From assembly GCA_017887445.1 (NCBI GenBank), contig JAGHIA010000027.1, positions 1-52,457 on the forward strand: 52,457 nucleotides of DNA. The letters run 5' to 3'. Under the pieces are notes generated by a model. The model was not told the DNA's origin, made no database searches, and saw nothing but the letters and a program-made list of their open reading frames with translations. Positions 24,530-32,579 of this stretch are shown here, piece by piece. A program made the position numbers and the translations under genes. Source of the DNA: Fusicatenibacter sp. (GTDB lineage Bacteria > Bacillota > Clostridia > Lachnospirales > Lachnospiraceae). Each line of letters begins with the position of its first letter. Position 1 is the stretch's first letter.

Positions 24530-25513
24530 ATGGATATGACAGTCAGACCGCGGCGTCTCCGCGGAAATGAGGTTTTGAGAAAAATGGTGCGGGAGACCCG
24601 CATGGATAAATCGTCCCTGATCTACCCTCTGTTTGTGCGGGAGGGACAGGGCATCAAAGAGCCGATCCCGTCCATGCCGGGACAGTACCGTTATACGCTG
24701 GATCAGCTGCCGTATTGTCTGGAGGAACTGGCGAAGGCGGGCGTGGGAAGCGTGCTGCTTTTCGGAATCCCGGATGTGAAGGATGAGGTTGGCTCCGGCG
24801 CTTACGCGGAGGATGGAATTATCCAGAAAGCGCTGCGCCAGGCCAAGAAGGAGTTTCCGGACCTGTATTATATCACCGATGTGTGCATGTGCGAGTATAC
24901 GTCCCACGGTCACTGCGGCGTGCTGTGCGGCCATGAGGTGGAGAACGACGCGACGCTGGAGCTGCTGGCAAAAACAGCTCTGTCCCATGCGCAGGCGGGG
25001 GCAGACATGGTGGCGCCTTCCGATATGATGGACGGCCATACGCGGGCCATCCGCGGACTGCTGGATGCCAACGGCTACAAGGGAACGCCGATCATGTCCT
25101 ACGCGGTGAAATATGCGTCCTCCTTCTACGGACCTTTCCGTGACGCGGCGGGAAGCGCGCCGTCTTTTGGCGACCGGAAAAGTTATCAGATGGATTTCCA
25201 CAACAGCCGCGAGGGTGTCAAGGAGGCGCTGCTGGACGTGGAGGAAGGCGCGGATCTTCTGATCGTCAAGCCGTCGCTGGCGTATCAGGATATGATCGCC
25301 CGGGTGGCCGGCTGCACGAACCTTCCGGTGGCGGCTTACAGCGTCAGCGGCGAGTATTCCATGGTCAAGGCGGCTGCGGCCAACGGCTGGATCGATGAGG
25401 AAAAGATCATGTGCGAGATGGCTGTGGGCGCGTACCGCGCGGGAGCGCAGCTGTACATTACATATTTCGCCAAAGAGCTGGCTGCATGTATGGATAAGGG
25501 GATCATCGGCTGA
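24530..25513 (+). CDS. hemB: Delta-aminolevulinic acid dehydratase (porphobilinogen synthase)
   Basis: 327 residues, family length. It condenses two 5-aminolevulinate molecules to porphobilinogen for tetrapyrroles. Visible: RRLRGNEVLRKMVRET, zinc-type cysteine cluster DVCMCEYTSHGHCGVLC (about 118-134), active-site lysine in SYAVKYASSFYGPFRDA (about 196) and Schiff-base lysine in LLIVKPSLAYQD (about 248). Start at ATG 24530, after AAGGAAG; the longer frame enters repeat DNA. Its placement beside the siroheme gene suggests the tetrapyrrole here goes to siroheme. Confidence 0.96.
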   Translation: MDMTVRPRRLRGNEVLRKMVRETRMDKSSLIYPLFVREGQGIKEPIPSMPGQYRYTLDQLPYCLEELAKAGVGSVLLFGIPDVKDEVGSGAYAEDGIIQKALRQAKKEFPDLYYITDVCMCEYTSHGHCGVLCGHEVENDATLELLAKTALSHAQAGADMVAPSDMMDGHTRAIRGLLDANGYKGTPIMSYAVKYASSFYGPFRDAAGSAPSFGDRKSYQMDFHNSREGVKEALLDVEEGADLLIVKPSLAYQDMIARVAGCTNLPVAAYSVSGEYSMVKAAAANGWIDEEKIMCEMAVGAYRAGAQLYITYFAKELAACMDKGIIG

Positions 25514-25601
25514 AGACAGGAAATGGAATAATTGGAAGAAAGTGTGGGAATACTCCTGAATAGGCAAACCGCTGGAAATACAGAAAAAGGAGTAAAGACA
25601 C

Positions 25602-26030
25602 ATGAATGAGAATGCCAGACTGTTAAATTTTGTCTACCAGAATGCGCAGATGGGCGTGGATTCTATCCGGCAGCTGATGGGAATTGTGGAAAACAAGGAG
25701 CTGCGGGAGCATCTGAAGGCACAGTTTCAGGGGTACGAGGAGTTTCAGGAGACTGCCGGGAGACTGCTGAAGGAGAATGGGTACGACGAGAAGGAAATCA
25801 GCACGTTTTCCAAGATCAGCACGTATCTGATGATCAACATGCAGCTTCTGACAGACAAATCCACGTCGCATATTGCGGAGATGATGATCCAGGGCAGCAA
25901 TATGGGCGTGATCGACGCCATCAAAAACCTGAACGAATGTGAAGGCGCGGAGCAGGAAATACGAAATCTGATGGAAAAGCTTCAGAAGTTTGAAGAACAT
26001 AACATGGAAAAGCTGAAAGAGTTTCTGTAA
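25602..26030 (+). CDS. Conserved helical hypothetical protein (142 aa)
   Basis: Predicted to be almost entirely helical, with no signal or membrane segment: NENARLLNFVYQNAQMGVDS at the start and a terminal LMEKLQKFEEHNMEKLKEFL. The pattern of four amphipathic helices resembles ferritin-like bundles, but I see no clear di-iron EXXH pairs. AAAGGAG is 9 nt before ATG 25602. Function unknown. The gap 26031-26417 after it holds a degenerate palindrome (26055-26082) and repeat B3. Confidence 0.75.
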   Translation: MNENARLLNFVYQNAQMGVDSIRQLMGIVENKELREHLKAQFQGYEEFQETAGRLLKENGYDEKEISTFSKISTYLMINMQLLTDKSTSHIAEMMIQGSNMGVIDAIKNLNECEGAEQEIRNLMEKLQKFEEHNMEKLKEFL

Positions 26031-26238
26031 AGATGCAGGAACGCTGTGCAGACATAACCATTCCTTCGGCTGAATCGTTATGTGCAGACAGGTTCCGGCA
26101 AAGTACAGCCTCCAGCAGAACCCGGTCCGGGGCAGACGGCGTGTAAAGACGTCGGATTTCTGCCCCGGACTGTTTTATGGCCTTGAAACTTTTCAGAAAT
26201 GTGGTAAAGTAGTAACAGTTCGGTTGCGCTGACTGATT

Positions 26239-26382
26239 GTAACAGTTCAGCATTGCTGAACGATTACACGCTTCGCGATGCACAGAAACTGCATTTCATG
26301 CAGTTTCGCGCTGCAGGCCTCGGGATTTTCGCACATTCTTTGCGAAAACACCTCGCGGAATAACGGCAGGCTGAACTGTTGC
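26239..26382 (+). repeat. Family B repeat, copy B3
   Basis: 144 bp, near-identical to B1 (ACACGCTTCGCGATGCACAG, the AAACTGCATTTCATGCAGTTT hairpin, CACCTCGCGGAATA). Ends 36 bp before the methionyl aminopeptidase start, so it would be in its leader. Confidence 0.9.
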
Positions 26383-26417
26383 GATTGATTTTCAGAAAAG
26401 TTGTGAAAGGAATACAT

Positions 26418-27293
26418 ATGAAGAAAAGAATAAGAAGAAATGATCCCTGCTGGTGCGGCAGCGGAAAAAAATATGCGGACTGTCATCTGGAGATGGACGA
26501 GAAGATAAAGAATTATAAGCTGAGAGGATACCGGATCCCTTCCCGGAAAATGATCAAAAACAAGGCCCAGATCGACGGCATCCGTACCAGCGGAAAAGTA
26601 AACATTGCGGTGCTGGACTATGTGGCGGAAAATATCCGTGCCGGCATGAGCACAGAGGAGATCAACCAGCTGGTGGAGCAGAAAACCCGGGAGCTTGGAG
26701 GAATCCCCGCGCCGCTGAATTACGAGGGATTTCCAAAGAGTGTCTGCACGTCCATCAACGATGTGGTCTGCCACGGGATCCCGTCCGAAGAGGAGATCCT
26801 TCAGGACGGCGATATCATCAACGTGGATGTTTCCACAATCTACGGCGGATATTTTTCCGATTCCTCCCGCATGTTCTGCGTGGGAAATGTGTCGGAGGAA
26901 AAGAAACAGCTGGTGAAGGGTACGCTGGAGGCCGTGCAGGCAGGTCTTGCGCAGGTGCGTCCGTTCAACCGCCTGGGCAATGTGGGAGCGGCCGTCCACG
27001 AGTTTGCTCTTAGCAGAGGGTACCAGGTGGTACAGGAAATCGGCGGCCACGGGGTTGGCCTGGAGTTTCATGAGGATCCGTTTGTCAGCTATGTGAGCCG
27101 GAGAGACACGGGTGTGCTTCTGGTCCCGGGCATGGTGTTCACCATTGAGCCGATGATCAACATGGGAACCGACGAGATTTTTGTGGATGAGGACAACGAC
27201 TGGACTGTGTACACAGAAGATGGCGCGCCTTCCGCCCAGTGGGAGGTCACGGTGGCTGTGACCGACGACGGATATGAGATCCTCGCTTATTGA
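26418..27293 (+). CDS. map: Methionine aminopeptidase, type I, with N-terminal SEC-C zinc motif
   Basis: 291 residues. Residues 1-25 are a SEC-C motif (NDPCWCGSGKKYADCH), then the M24 metallopeptidase fold with metal ligands: Asp in IINVDVSTIYGGYFSDSSR (two), His in GGHGVGLEFHE, Glu in VFTIEPM and Glu in AQWEVTVAV. It removes the initiator methionine from new proteins. SEC-C-bearing enzymes are the extended type in Clostridia, where the motif may help ribosome docking. ATG 26418 has AAAGG 9 nt upstream. Overlaps the next gene by 20 bp. Confidence 0.95.
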   Translation: MKKRIRRNDPCWCGSGKKYADCHLEMDEKIKNYKLRGYRIPSRKMIKNKAQIDGIRTSGKVNIAVLDYVAENIRAGMSTEEINQLVEQKTRELGGIPAPLNYEGFPKSVCTSINDVVCHGIPSEEEILQDGDIINVDVSTIYGGYFSDSSRMFCVGNVSEEKKQLVKGTLEAVQAGLAQVRPFNRLGNVGAAVHEFALSRGYQVVQEIGGHGVGLEFHEDPFVSYVSRRDTGVLLVPGMVFTIEPMINMGTDEIFVDEDNDWTVYTEDGAPSAQWEVTVAVTDDGYEILAY

Positions 27294-28188
27294 CGGCGGC
27301 TGCCGTCTCTGTCCGAGAGGCTGCGGCGCAAACCGGGAGCAGGGGAACACAGGATTCTGTAAGGTTCCGGCAAAGCTTTATGCCGCCCGGGCGGCGCTGC
27401 ATTTCTGGGAGGAACCGTGTATTTCCGGAACGAGAGGCTCCGGGACGGTATTTTTCTCCGGCTGTGTGCTGCGCTGTATTTACTGCCAGAACCGGCCGGT
27501 GGCCCGGGCGGAAGCGGGGCAGGAGATTTCCGTAGAGCGGCTGACAGAGATTTTTCTGGAACTGCAGGACCAAGGCGCCCACAACATCAATCTGGTGACG
27601 CCGACCCACTACGCGCCATGGATCGCCCTGGCGCTTGAGGACGCAAAGGCGCAGGGACTCAGGCTTCCCGTGGTATATAATTGCGGCGGCTATGAAGGAG
27701 AGGAATCCCTGCGGCGGATGGACGGCCTGGTGGATATTTATCTTACTGATTTTAAATATATGGACAGCGGTCTGGCCAGCCGGTATTCTCATGCCCCGGA
27801 TTATCCCAAGGAGGCCAGGCGGGCGCTGGAGATCATGTACCGTCAGGTGGGGACGCCGGTGTTTGACGGGGATGGAATGATGCGCCGGGGGATCCTTGTC
27901 CGTCATCTGCTGCTGCCGGGGGCGCTTCAAAACGGGAAGGCTGTGGTGGAGTATGTTTACCGGACTTATGGGGACGGGGTGTATATCAGCCTGATGAACC
28001 AGTACACGCCCCTTGCGGGGGAGGAGGGCGCGGCCCTGCCGCCGCCGTTGAACCGGAAGGTTACGCGGCGGGAGTATGAACGGCTGGTGGACTATGCCCT
28101 GGAGCTGGGAGTAACTAACGGGTTTATCCAGGAGGGGGACACGGCGAAGGAAAGCTTTATCCCTCCGTTTGAGGGAACCGGACTGTGA
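27274..28188 (+). CDS. Radical SAM protein, PflA-like (putative activase)
   Basis: 304 residues. N-terminal cysteine-rich stretch CRLCPRGCGANREQGNTGFC, which could bind an extra iron-sulfur cluster, then the radical SAM cluster motif CVLRCIYC (CxxxCxxC, about residue 69). Later phrases (NLVTPTHYAPWIALAL, PVVYNCGGYE, DIYLTDFKY, GILVRHLLLPG) match the uncharacterised PflA-like family. It cleaves SAM to make a radical; the target protein is not obvious here. ATG lies inside the map 3' end, so translation is probably coupled. Confidence 0.88.
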   Translation: MRSSLIDGGCRLCPRGCGANREQGNTGFCKVPAKLYAARAALHFWEEPCISGTRGSGTVFFSGCVLRCIYCQNRPVARAEAGQEISVERLTEIFLELQDQGAHNINLVTPTHYAPWIALALEDAKAQGLRLPVVYNCGGYEGEESLRRMDGLVDIYLTDFKYMDSGLASRYSHAPDYPKEARRALEIMYRQVGTPVFDGDGMMRRGILVRHLLLPGALQNGKAVVEYVYRTYGDGVYISLMNQYTPLAGEEGAALPPPLNRKVTRREYERLVDYALELGVTNGFIQEGDTAKESFIPPFEGTGL

Positions 28189-28212
28189 AAAAGAATAAGA
28201 GTGGAAAACGGT

Positions 28213-28240
28213 GTAACGATTCTGCCGGCTGAATCGTTAC
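28213..28240. repeat. 28-bp REP-like palindrome
   Basis: GTAACGATTCTGCCGGCTGA continuing to ATCGTTAC, between two genes on the same strand. Confidence 0.8.
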
Positions 28241-28267
28241 AAAGCGGCAACAGAGAGGAGAGATGGA

Positions 28268-29470
28268 ATGAACCAAGCGGTTGTAACGCTGAAAAAAGGC
28301 GAGGGAAGAATGCTGAAATCCGGAGGACTCTGGATTTTTGACAATGAGATTGCCACAGTGCTGGGGAGTTTTGAGAACGGGGATGTGGTCCTTGTGCGGG
28401 ATTTTGACGGATATCCGCTGGGACGGGGATTTATCAATACAAAATCCAAGATCCGTGTCCGTATGATGACCAGGAACAAGGACCAGCAGGTGGACGAGGC
28501 GTTTCTGGAGATGCGGGTGCGCAGCGCCTGGGAATACCGGAAGAAAACCGTGGATGTCTCCAGCTGCCGGCTGATCTTCGGAGAGGCGGATTTTCTGCCG
28601 GGACTGGTGGTGGACAAATTTTCCGACGTGCTGGTGGTGCAGTCTCTGGCCCTTGGCATCGACCGGATGAAGGAGACCATCGTGGCTCTGCTGAAAAAGG
28701 TGCTTGGGGAGGACGGAATCGCTGTGCGCGGTGTCTACGAGCGCAGCGACGCCAAGGTCCGGGAGCAGGAGGGCATGGAGCGGACGAAAGGATTTCTCGG
28801 GGAGCCGTTTGACACGGAGGTTGAGATTGTGGAGAACGGCGTCCGTTATCTGGTGGATGTGAAGGACGGACAGAAAACGGGATTTTTCCTGGATCAGAAG
28901 TACAACCGTCTGGCAATCCAGCGGCTGTGCCAGGACGCCCGGGTGCTGGACTGCTTTACCCACACCGGTTCTTTTGCGCTGAACGCGGGCATCGCGGGAG
29001 CGCGGGAGGTGACAGGCGTGGACGCCTCGGAGCTTGGCGTGGAGCAGGCGCGAAAAAACGCGGCCCTGAACCGTCTGGAGGACCGGGTGAAATTCCTCTG
29101 CGCGGACGTGTTCGAGCTTCTGCCCCAGCTGGAGGCGAAGGGAGAGGAGTACGATGTGATCATTCTGGATCCGCCGGCATTTACCAAGTCGAGAAATTCA
29201 GTGAAAAACGCGATCAAGGGTTATCGAGAGATCAATCTGAGGGCCATGAAGCTGGTGAAGGACGGCGGCTATCTGGCTACCTGTTCCTGTTCCCATTTTA
29301 TGACCTACGAGCTGTTTACGAAGACCATTCATCAGGCCGCCCAGAACGTACATAAACGGCTGCGTCAGGTGGAATACCGCACCCAGGCACCGGATCATCC
29401 GATCCTCTGGGCCGCCGAGGAATCCTATTACCTGAAATTTTATATTTTCCAGGTGTGCGACGAGAAATAA
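28268..29470 (+). CDS. rlmI: RlmI-like 23S rRNA m5C methyltransferase
   Basis: 400 residues. N-terminal PUA domain (about 1-75: VVTLKKGEGRMLKSGGLWIF, VLVRDFDGYPLGRGF), EEHEE-type linker domain (GLVVDKFSDVLVVQSLALG) and a Rossmann methyltransferase (about 190-395) with SAM motif VLDCFTHTGSFALNAG, VTGVDASELGVEQA, catalytic-loop IILDPPAFTKS and cysteine CSCSHFM. Family members methylate a cytosine of 23S rRNA with SAM; the exact site is assumed from E. coli RlmI. Start ATG 28268 follows GAGAGGAGAG. Confidence 0.9.
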   Translation: MNQAVVTLKKGEGRMLKSGGLWIFDNEIATVLGSFENGDVVLVRDFDGYPLGRGFINTKSKIRVRMMTRNKDQQVDEAFLEMRVRSAWEYRKKTVDVSSCRLIFGEADFLPGLVVDKFSDVLVVQSLALGIDRMKETIVALLKKVLGEDGIAVRGVYERSDAKVREQEGMERTKGFLGEPFDTEVEIVENGVRYLVDVKDGQKTGFFLDQKYNRLAIQRLCQDARVLDCFTHTGSFALNAGIAGAREVTGVDASELGVEQARKNAALNRLEDRVKFLCADVFELLPQLEAKGEEYDVIILDPPAFTKSRNSVKNAIKGYREINLRAMKLVKDGGYLATCSCSHFMTYELFTKTIHQAAQNVHKRLRQVEYRTQAPDHPILWAAEESYYLKFYIFQVCDEK

Positions 29471-29493
29471 GAAACGTGAGGGAACTGTAACGG

Positions 29494-29688
29494 ATGAAAA
29501 AGAAAACGGCAGGGCGGCAGACCAGCTGCGACTCCTGCGCCAATTATGTGTATGACGAGGAATATGAGTGCTATACTTGCGAGGTGGATTTGGACGAGGA
29601 TGAGATGGCGCATTTTATGGCGGATACCTTTTACGACTGCCCGTATTACCGCCTCGGCGACGAGTACGCGATCGCGAGAAAGCAGTGA
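29494..29688 (+). CDS. Small Cys-rich protein, DUF6472-like
   Basis: 64 residues. CDSCANYVYDEEYECYTCEVDL has two cysteine pairs that could bind zinc, followed by DEDEMAHFMADTFYDCPYYR. I recognise the pattern as a small conserved Lachnospiraceae family (DUF6472) of unknown function. It starts 23 bp after the methyltransferase stop with a weak ribosome binding site (GAGGGAACTG) and is probably in the same operon. Confidence 0.8.
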   Translation: MKKKTAGRQTSCDSCANYVYDEEYECYTCEVDLDEDEMAHFMADTFYDCPYYRLGDEYAIARKQ

Positions 29689-29697
29689 TAAGTTCAT

Positions 29698-29842
29698 GTT
29701 ACTGTTCACGGGTCAGCCGCAAACACTTGCTGTTTGCGGCGTGAGAACAAGATTCAGGTGTGAGCGGGGCTCCTTTTGTGTAGCAAAACTTTAAATGAGC
29801 CTGCGAATGTTACTGTTTGCGAGGCACGAGTGAACAGTGACA
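29698..29842 (+). repeat. Family D repeat, copy D2 (complete)
   Basis: 145 bp from GTTACTGTTCACGGG to GTGAACAGTGAC, inverted at the ends. Interior shared with D1: GCTGTTTGCGGCGTGAGAAC, GTGAGCGGGGCTCCTTTTG, GTTACTGTTTGCGAGGCACG. A TATAAT at 29904-29909 follows, possibly the promoter of the small ORF at 29965. Confidence 0.85.
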
Positions 29843-29964
29843 AGTTCATAGTTATTTTAGAAGATTTAGAAAAAGAATATTAGGTATTGGATGATTTCTG
29901 TTATATAATGAACGTGTAACCCAAGCGAATGTTTACAGCCGCAGCGGCGAAAGGAATGAAACGT

Positions 29965-30090
29965 ATGAAAATAACAGAAATGATAACAGAAATGATTCGT
30001 CAGGATATAGAAGTGATCCAGGAGCTGCGCACTCGGATTCTGGTGCGTCTCGGAGTATTGAAGCCGGTAAAAGTGACGGCAAGACGATAG
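29965..30090 (+). CDS. Short ORF, 41-residue basic peptide
   Basis: ATG 29965 to TAG 30090, product MKITEMITEMIRQDIEVIQE followed by LRTRILVRLGVLKPVKVTARR. An AAAGGA (29950-29955) is 9 nt upstream, TATAAT is at 29904, and a strong terminator closes the unit at 30179. An amphipathic helix with a basic tail is predicted. Not recognised; the self-contained promoter, site and terminator favour a real gene. Confidence 0.45.
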   Translation: MKITEMITEMIRQDIEVIQELRTRILVRLGVLKPVKVTARR

Positions 30091-30178
30091 TGAGTAGTGA
30101 GAAAAATTGAGAGAAAACGAGTGATCGTTTGTAACGGTCCGGCTGTGCTGGATCGCTGTGAAATCTGAACATCTTATG

Positions 30179-30222
30179 CGAAAAGACCGTGTCCACGAGA
30201 GTGTGGATACGGTCTTTTCGCG
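30179..30222 (+). terminator. Strong hairpin terminator
   Basis: CGAAAAGACCGTGTCCAC (30179 on) pairs with GTGGATACGGTCTTTTCG, with a single mismatch. The arms carry A4/T4 so it can work in both directions. Confidence 0.7.
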
Positions 30223-30241
30223 GTGTGTCCGGAAATATTTG

Positions 30242-30270
30242 GTAACAGTTCAGCGTTGCTGAACTGTTAC
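30242..30270. repeat. 29-bp REP-like palindrome
   Basis: GTAACAGTTCAGCGTTGCTGA continuing to ACTGTTAC: family B ends joined with no interior, i.e. a minimal element. Confidence 0.8.
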
Positions 30271-30294
30271 AATATTTGTTCTTTTGGCGTTTGG

Positions 30295-30513
30295 TCAGCT
30301 TTGCGAAATATGTATGTTTTTTTCATCTATTTCCTGATCCTGTGGAACGATTCCTACAAGATCGTTCAGGAGCGCCAGCTTATCGACTGTGGGGATGGTA
30401 AGGCGGGAAGTGTTTTTTCCGTTCTTGGTAATGAGAATATCCTGAGACATTGCCATTTCCAAATATTTTTCCGGATCGGATTTAAATTCAGTTACGGTTA
30501 CAGTAATGATCAT
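30295..30513 (-). CDS. Phd/YefM-type antitoxin, no adjacent toxin
   Basis: 72 residues. MIITVTVTEFKSDPEKYLEM, then DILITKNGKNTSRLTIP is the Phd/YefM DNA-binding fold. The C-terminal segment (VDKLALLNDLVGIVPQDQEI) would bind a RelE- or Doc/PIN-type toxin. Start at ATG 30513 (AAGGAG at the right distance); the GTG three codons earlier lies in that site. No toxin gene follows on the minus strand (only repeat DNA) or precedes it, so it is an orphan, an unlinked antitoxin, or a relic. Confidence 0.85.
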   Translation of the reverse strand: MIITVTVTEFKSDPEKYLEMAMSQDILITKNGKNTSRLTIPTVDKLALLNDLVGIVPQDQEIDEKNIHISQS

Positions 30514-30563
30514 AGAAAACACTCCTTGATTGTGGGCGCATTTGATGTATCTCCTGTAAATTT

Positions 30564-31640
30564 TTACTGTTCAAGCTGAACCAGGTCTAAAGTTATCGCA
30601 TCGATTCGTCTGCTTAATTCCAGAGCCGTGCCGGGTGTTGTTTTGCTGTCCCAGCGATAAGCAGTCCTCTGATCTTCCTCGCTGCTCAGCTCGGTATAAG
30701 TATCACCATATTGACTGCTCAGTTCCTGAAGCAGACAAGAAAATGCGGTTTCCACATCCTCTGTCTTTACTTCGAATGTCAGCTGCGTCAGGCCTTCGGT
30801 GTGGTATTCGGCTCTTACCTCCGCCGGATATCCCAGGATCATCGCCAGATCTCTGGATGGATAGATGGTCAGCGTGTCATTTTCCGCCAGTGGAATATCA
30901 TGAAAGCGAATCCCCAGCGCCTGTGCAGTTTCCGCTTTTCCACTTCCCCAGGGAACATTGGAAATCTCGTACTCACCGGAATTTTCAAGATCTGCCGCGG
31001 TGAGGCTCGAGGGATTGATGTTGACAGTATCAAGATCTGTACCCATGGTGATCTTCAGTTCGCTTCCGGTATATGCAAGCGTAAAGCTGGTGGAACTCTG
31101 TTCCCAGACGATAATTTTTGCCGGAGCAGCTGCGGTGGATTCTCTTGCCGGTTCGCCGCACAGATCTTCTATGGAGGTTTTCAAAGCAGTGAAGACCGCA
31201 TCCGGTTTCTCCATATAGTCCATAAGAAATGTCAGGGAATTTACCTGATCCTGAGAAACCTCCGCCTGTACTCTTGCCTCATATCCGAAAACCTCGGTGT
31301 AGCCGACTGATTGACAGGCAAAGCTGTCTGAGCCTGCCAGGACAGGCGTACTGTCAAAGGTTACGTCCAATGCTGCGGACATTTGCTCTATGGAGCATCC
31401 CCATCCTGCATTCGGAAAGGAAAATCCCTGTTCTTCAGAATAAATTTCGCTTTCTTCAAGGGCGTTTTGAATCAATTCGGAAAGATCAAGCGTGTCTGAG
31501 GGGGTGCTGTCCTGTGAAGCGTTGACTGTATTTGCTTCCGGACTTTTTTCTTTTGTCGGGTCCGCCTGGTCCTGACATCCGCAGGTTAAACTAAGGAGAA
31601 TGATAAGTAAGCCAACGGCTGAAGTTTTTTTGAAATCCAT
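30564..31640 (-). CDS. Secreted lipoprotein of unknown function
   Basis: 358 residues. Lipoprotein signal MDFKKTSAVGLLIILLSLTC with lipobox LTCGC (Cys22), an acidic Ser/Thr linker (about 25-50), then three similar segments each with the theme 'GCSIEQMSAAL / PWGSGKAETAQALGI' followed by DVTFDS or IRFHD and an AEV(R/S) strand, suggesting an internal duplication. Start ATG 31640 follows AGGAGGTG. It is in the AT-rich island and probably in an operon with the Cys-rich secreted protein upstream. Confidence 0.8.
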   Translation of the reverse strand: MDFKKTSAVGLLIILLSLTCGCQDQADPTKEKSPEANTVNASQDSTPSDTLDLSELIQNALEESEIYSEEQGFSFPNAGWGCSIEQMSAALDVTFDSTPVLAGSDSFACQSVGYTEVFGYEARVQAEVSQDQVNSLTFLMDYMEKPDAVFTALKTSIEDLCGEPARESTAAAPAKIIVWEQSSTSFTLAYTGSELKITMGTDLDTVNINPSSLTAADLENSGEYEISNVPWGSGKAETAQALGIRFHDIPLAENDTLTIYPSRDLAMILGYPAEVRAEYHTEGLTQLTFEVKTEDVETAFSCLLQELSSQYGDTYTELSSEEDQRTAYRWDSKTTPGTALELSRRIDAITLDLVQLEQ

Positions 31641-31650
31641 ACGGCACCTC

Positions 31651-32046
31651 CTACCAATAATGACCTTCGCTGCATCTTGATACAGAGCCTTTGCCACATG
31701 AGGAATGAATTTCATGACATAAATGAAATCCTGACATGTTCAAGGATAACATTGACTGAACATGACCACAGAACTCACATTTCATACCTGTATATACACA
31801 GGCATATACACGAACGGAACAATTTCCAAAATTATGTGTATAACTATTGTCAGAATTATAAATCCAATCGTGCCTGCACACATAATAGCATAAACCACCG
31901 CATGCTAAATCACAGGTGACTTCATTCACTTCTATGTCTGTTACGGGTTTGTCAAGATATGCACCAGAAGTCGAAACTGGCATACTAAGAGAAAACAACA
32001 CTAAAACAAATGCAATCATTTTTTCCCATTTTCTTTTTTTTGACAT
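31651..32046 (-). CDS. Small secreted cysteine-rich protein
   Basis: 131 residues. Signal peptide (KKRKWEKMIAFVLVLFSLSMPVSTSGA, split as basic KKRKWEK and core MIAFVLVLFSLSMPVSTS), mature part with 11 cysteines in pairs (CDLACGGLCYYVC, CSVRVYACVYTGMKCEFC) and several histidines (HLCHEIHSSC, SEGHYW). Candidates: disulfide-rich or zinc-binding exported protein. Start ATG 32046 because AAAGGAG ends 6 nt before it; the ATG at 32052 touches that site. Function unknown. Low GC suggests transfer. The 200 bp upstream are very AT-rich and hold no gene. Confidence 0.7.
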   Translation of the reverse strand: MSKKRKWEKMIAFVLVLFSLSMPVSTSGAYLDKPVTDIEVNEVTCDLACGGLCYYVCRHDWIYNSDNSYTHNFGNCSVRVYACVYTGMKCEFCGHVQSMLSLNMSGFHLCHEIHSSCGKGSVSRCSEGHYW

Positions 32047-32299
32047 AAGCATCTCCTTTCTGAATCAGACGATTCCTTGGAAAATTCAGATATATAGTTC
32101 TGATTTGTTATTGTATATATAATGTTAGCACATATATGCCAAAAAGCAATATATTTCAAAAAAATAAAGCAAAAGCAAGAAAAATATAAGTAGTAAACGG
32201 GGAATGAGATTTAAAATATCAATAAAATTGCACCAAAATTAATATATATTTAAAATAATTTCTGCAAAACAAAAGTTTTCCGCCTATTTCCATGGCTCT

Positions 32300-32461
32300 A
32301 GAGTGTGTTTGAAAATTCATTCCTGCAATCTGCACGCCCCACTTTGCGTGGAATTTACCCCGAATTCAGTCAGCATAGCCCGCTAGGTCTCCTGATTTCG
32401 GGGCAAATTCCCCACAAACTGTGACGCGCATCTTGCAGAAAGCAATTTTCAAACACGCTCT
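32300..32461. repeat. Complete MITE-like element, family C copy C1
   Basis: 162 bp with terminal inverted repeats AGAGTGTGTTTGAAAATT and AATTTTCAAACACGCTCT, subterminal TTCCTGCAATCTGCACGC / GCGCATCTTGCAGAAAGC, and an inner inverted repeat TTTACCCCGAA / TTCGGGGCAAA. No ORF. Another full copy is at 46737-46898. The only other content of the 533-bp gap 32047-32579 is AT-rich DNA and a GCATATG-containing dyad at 32479-32507. Confidence 0.85.
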
Positions 32462-32579
32462 GGGACAGCGTTCGCCGGTCATATACGCTCCCCAGCGGCG
32501 CATATGCTGATAAAAAGAACAATCGCGCCTGCTGGAAATCCAATCTGCCGAAGGAATTTCCGCAGGTCAGGAGAACAAC

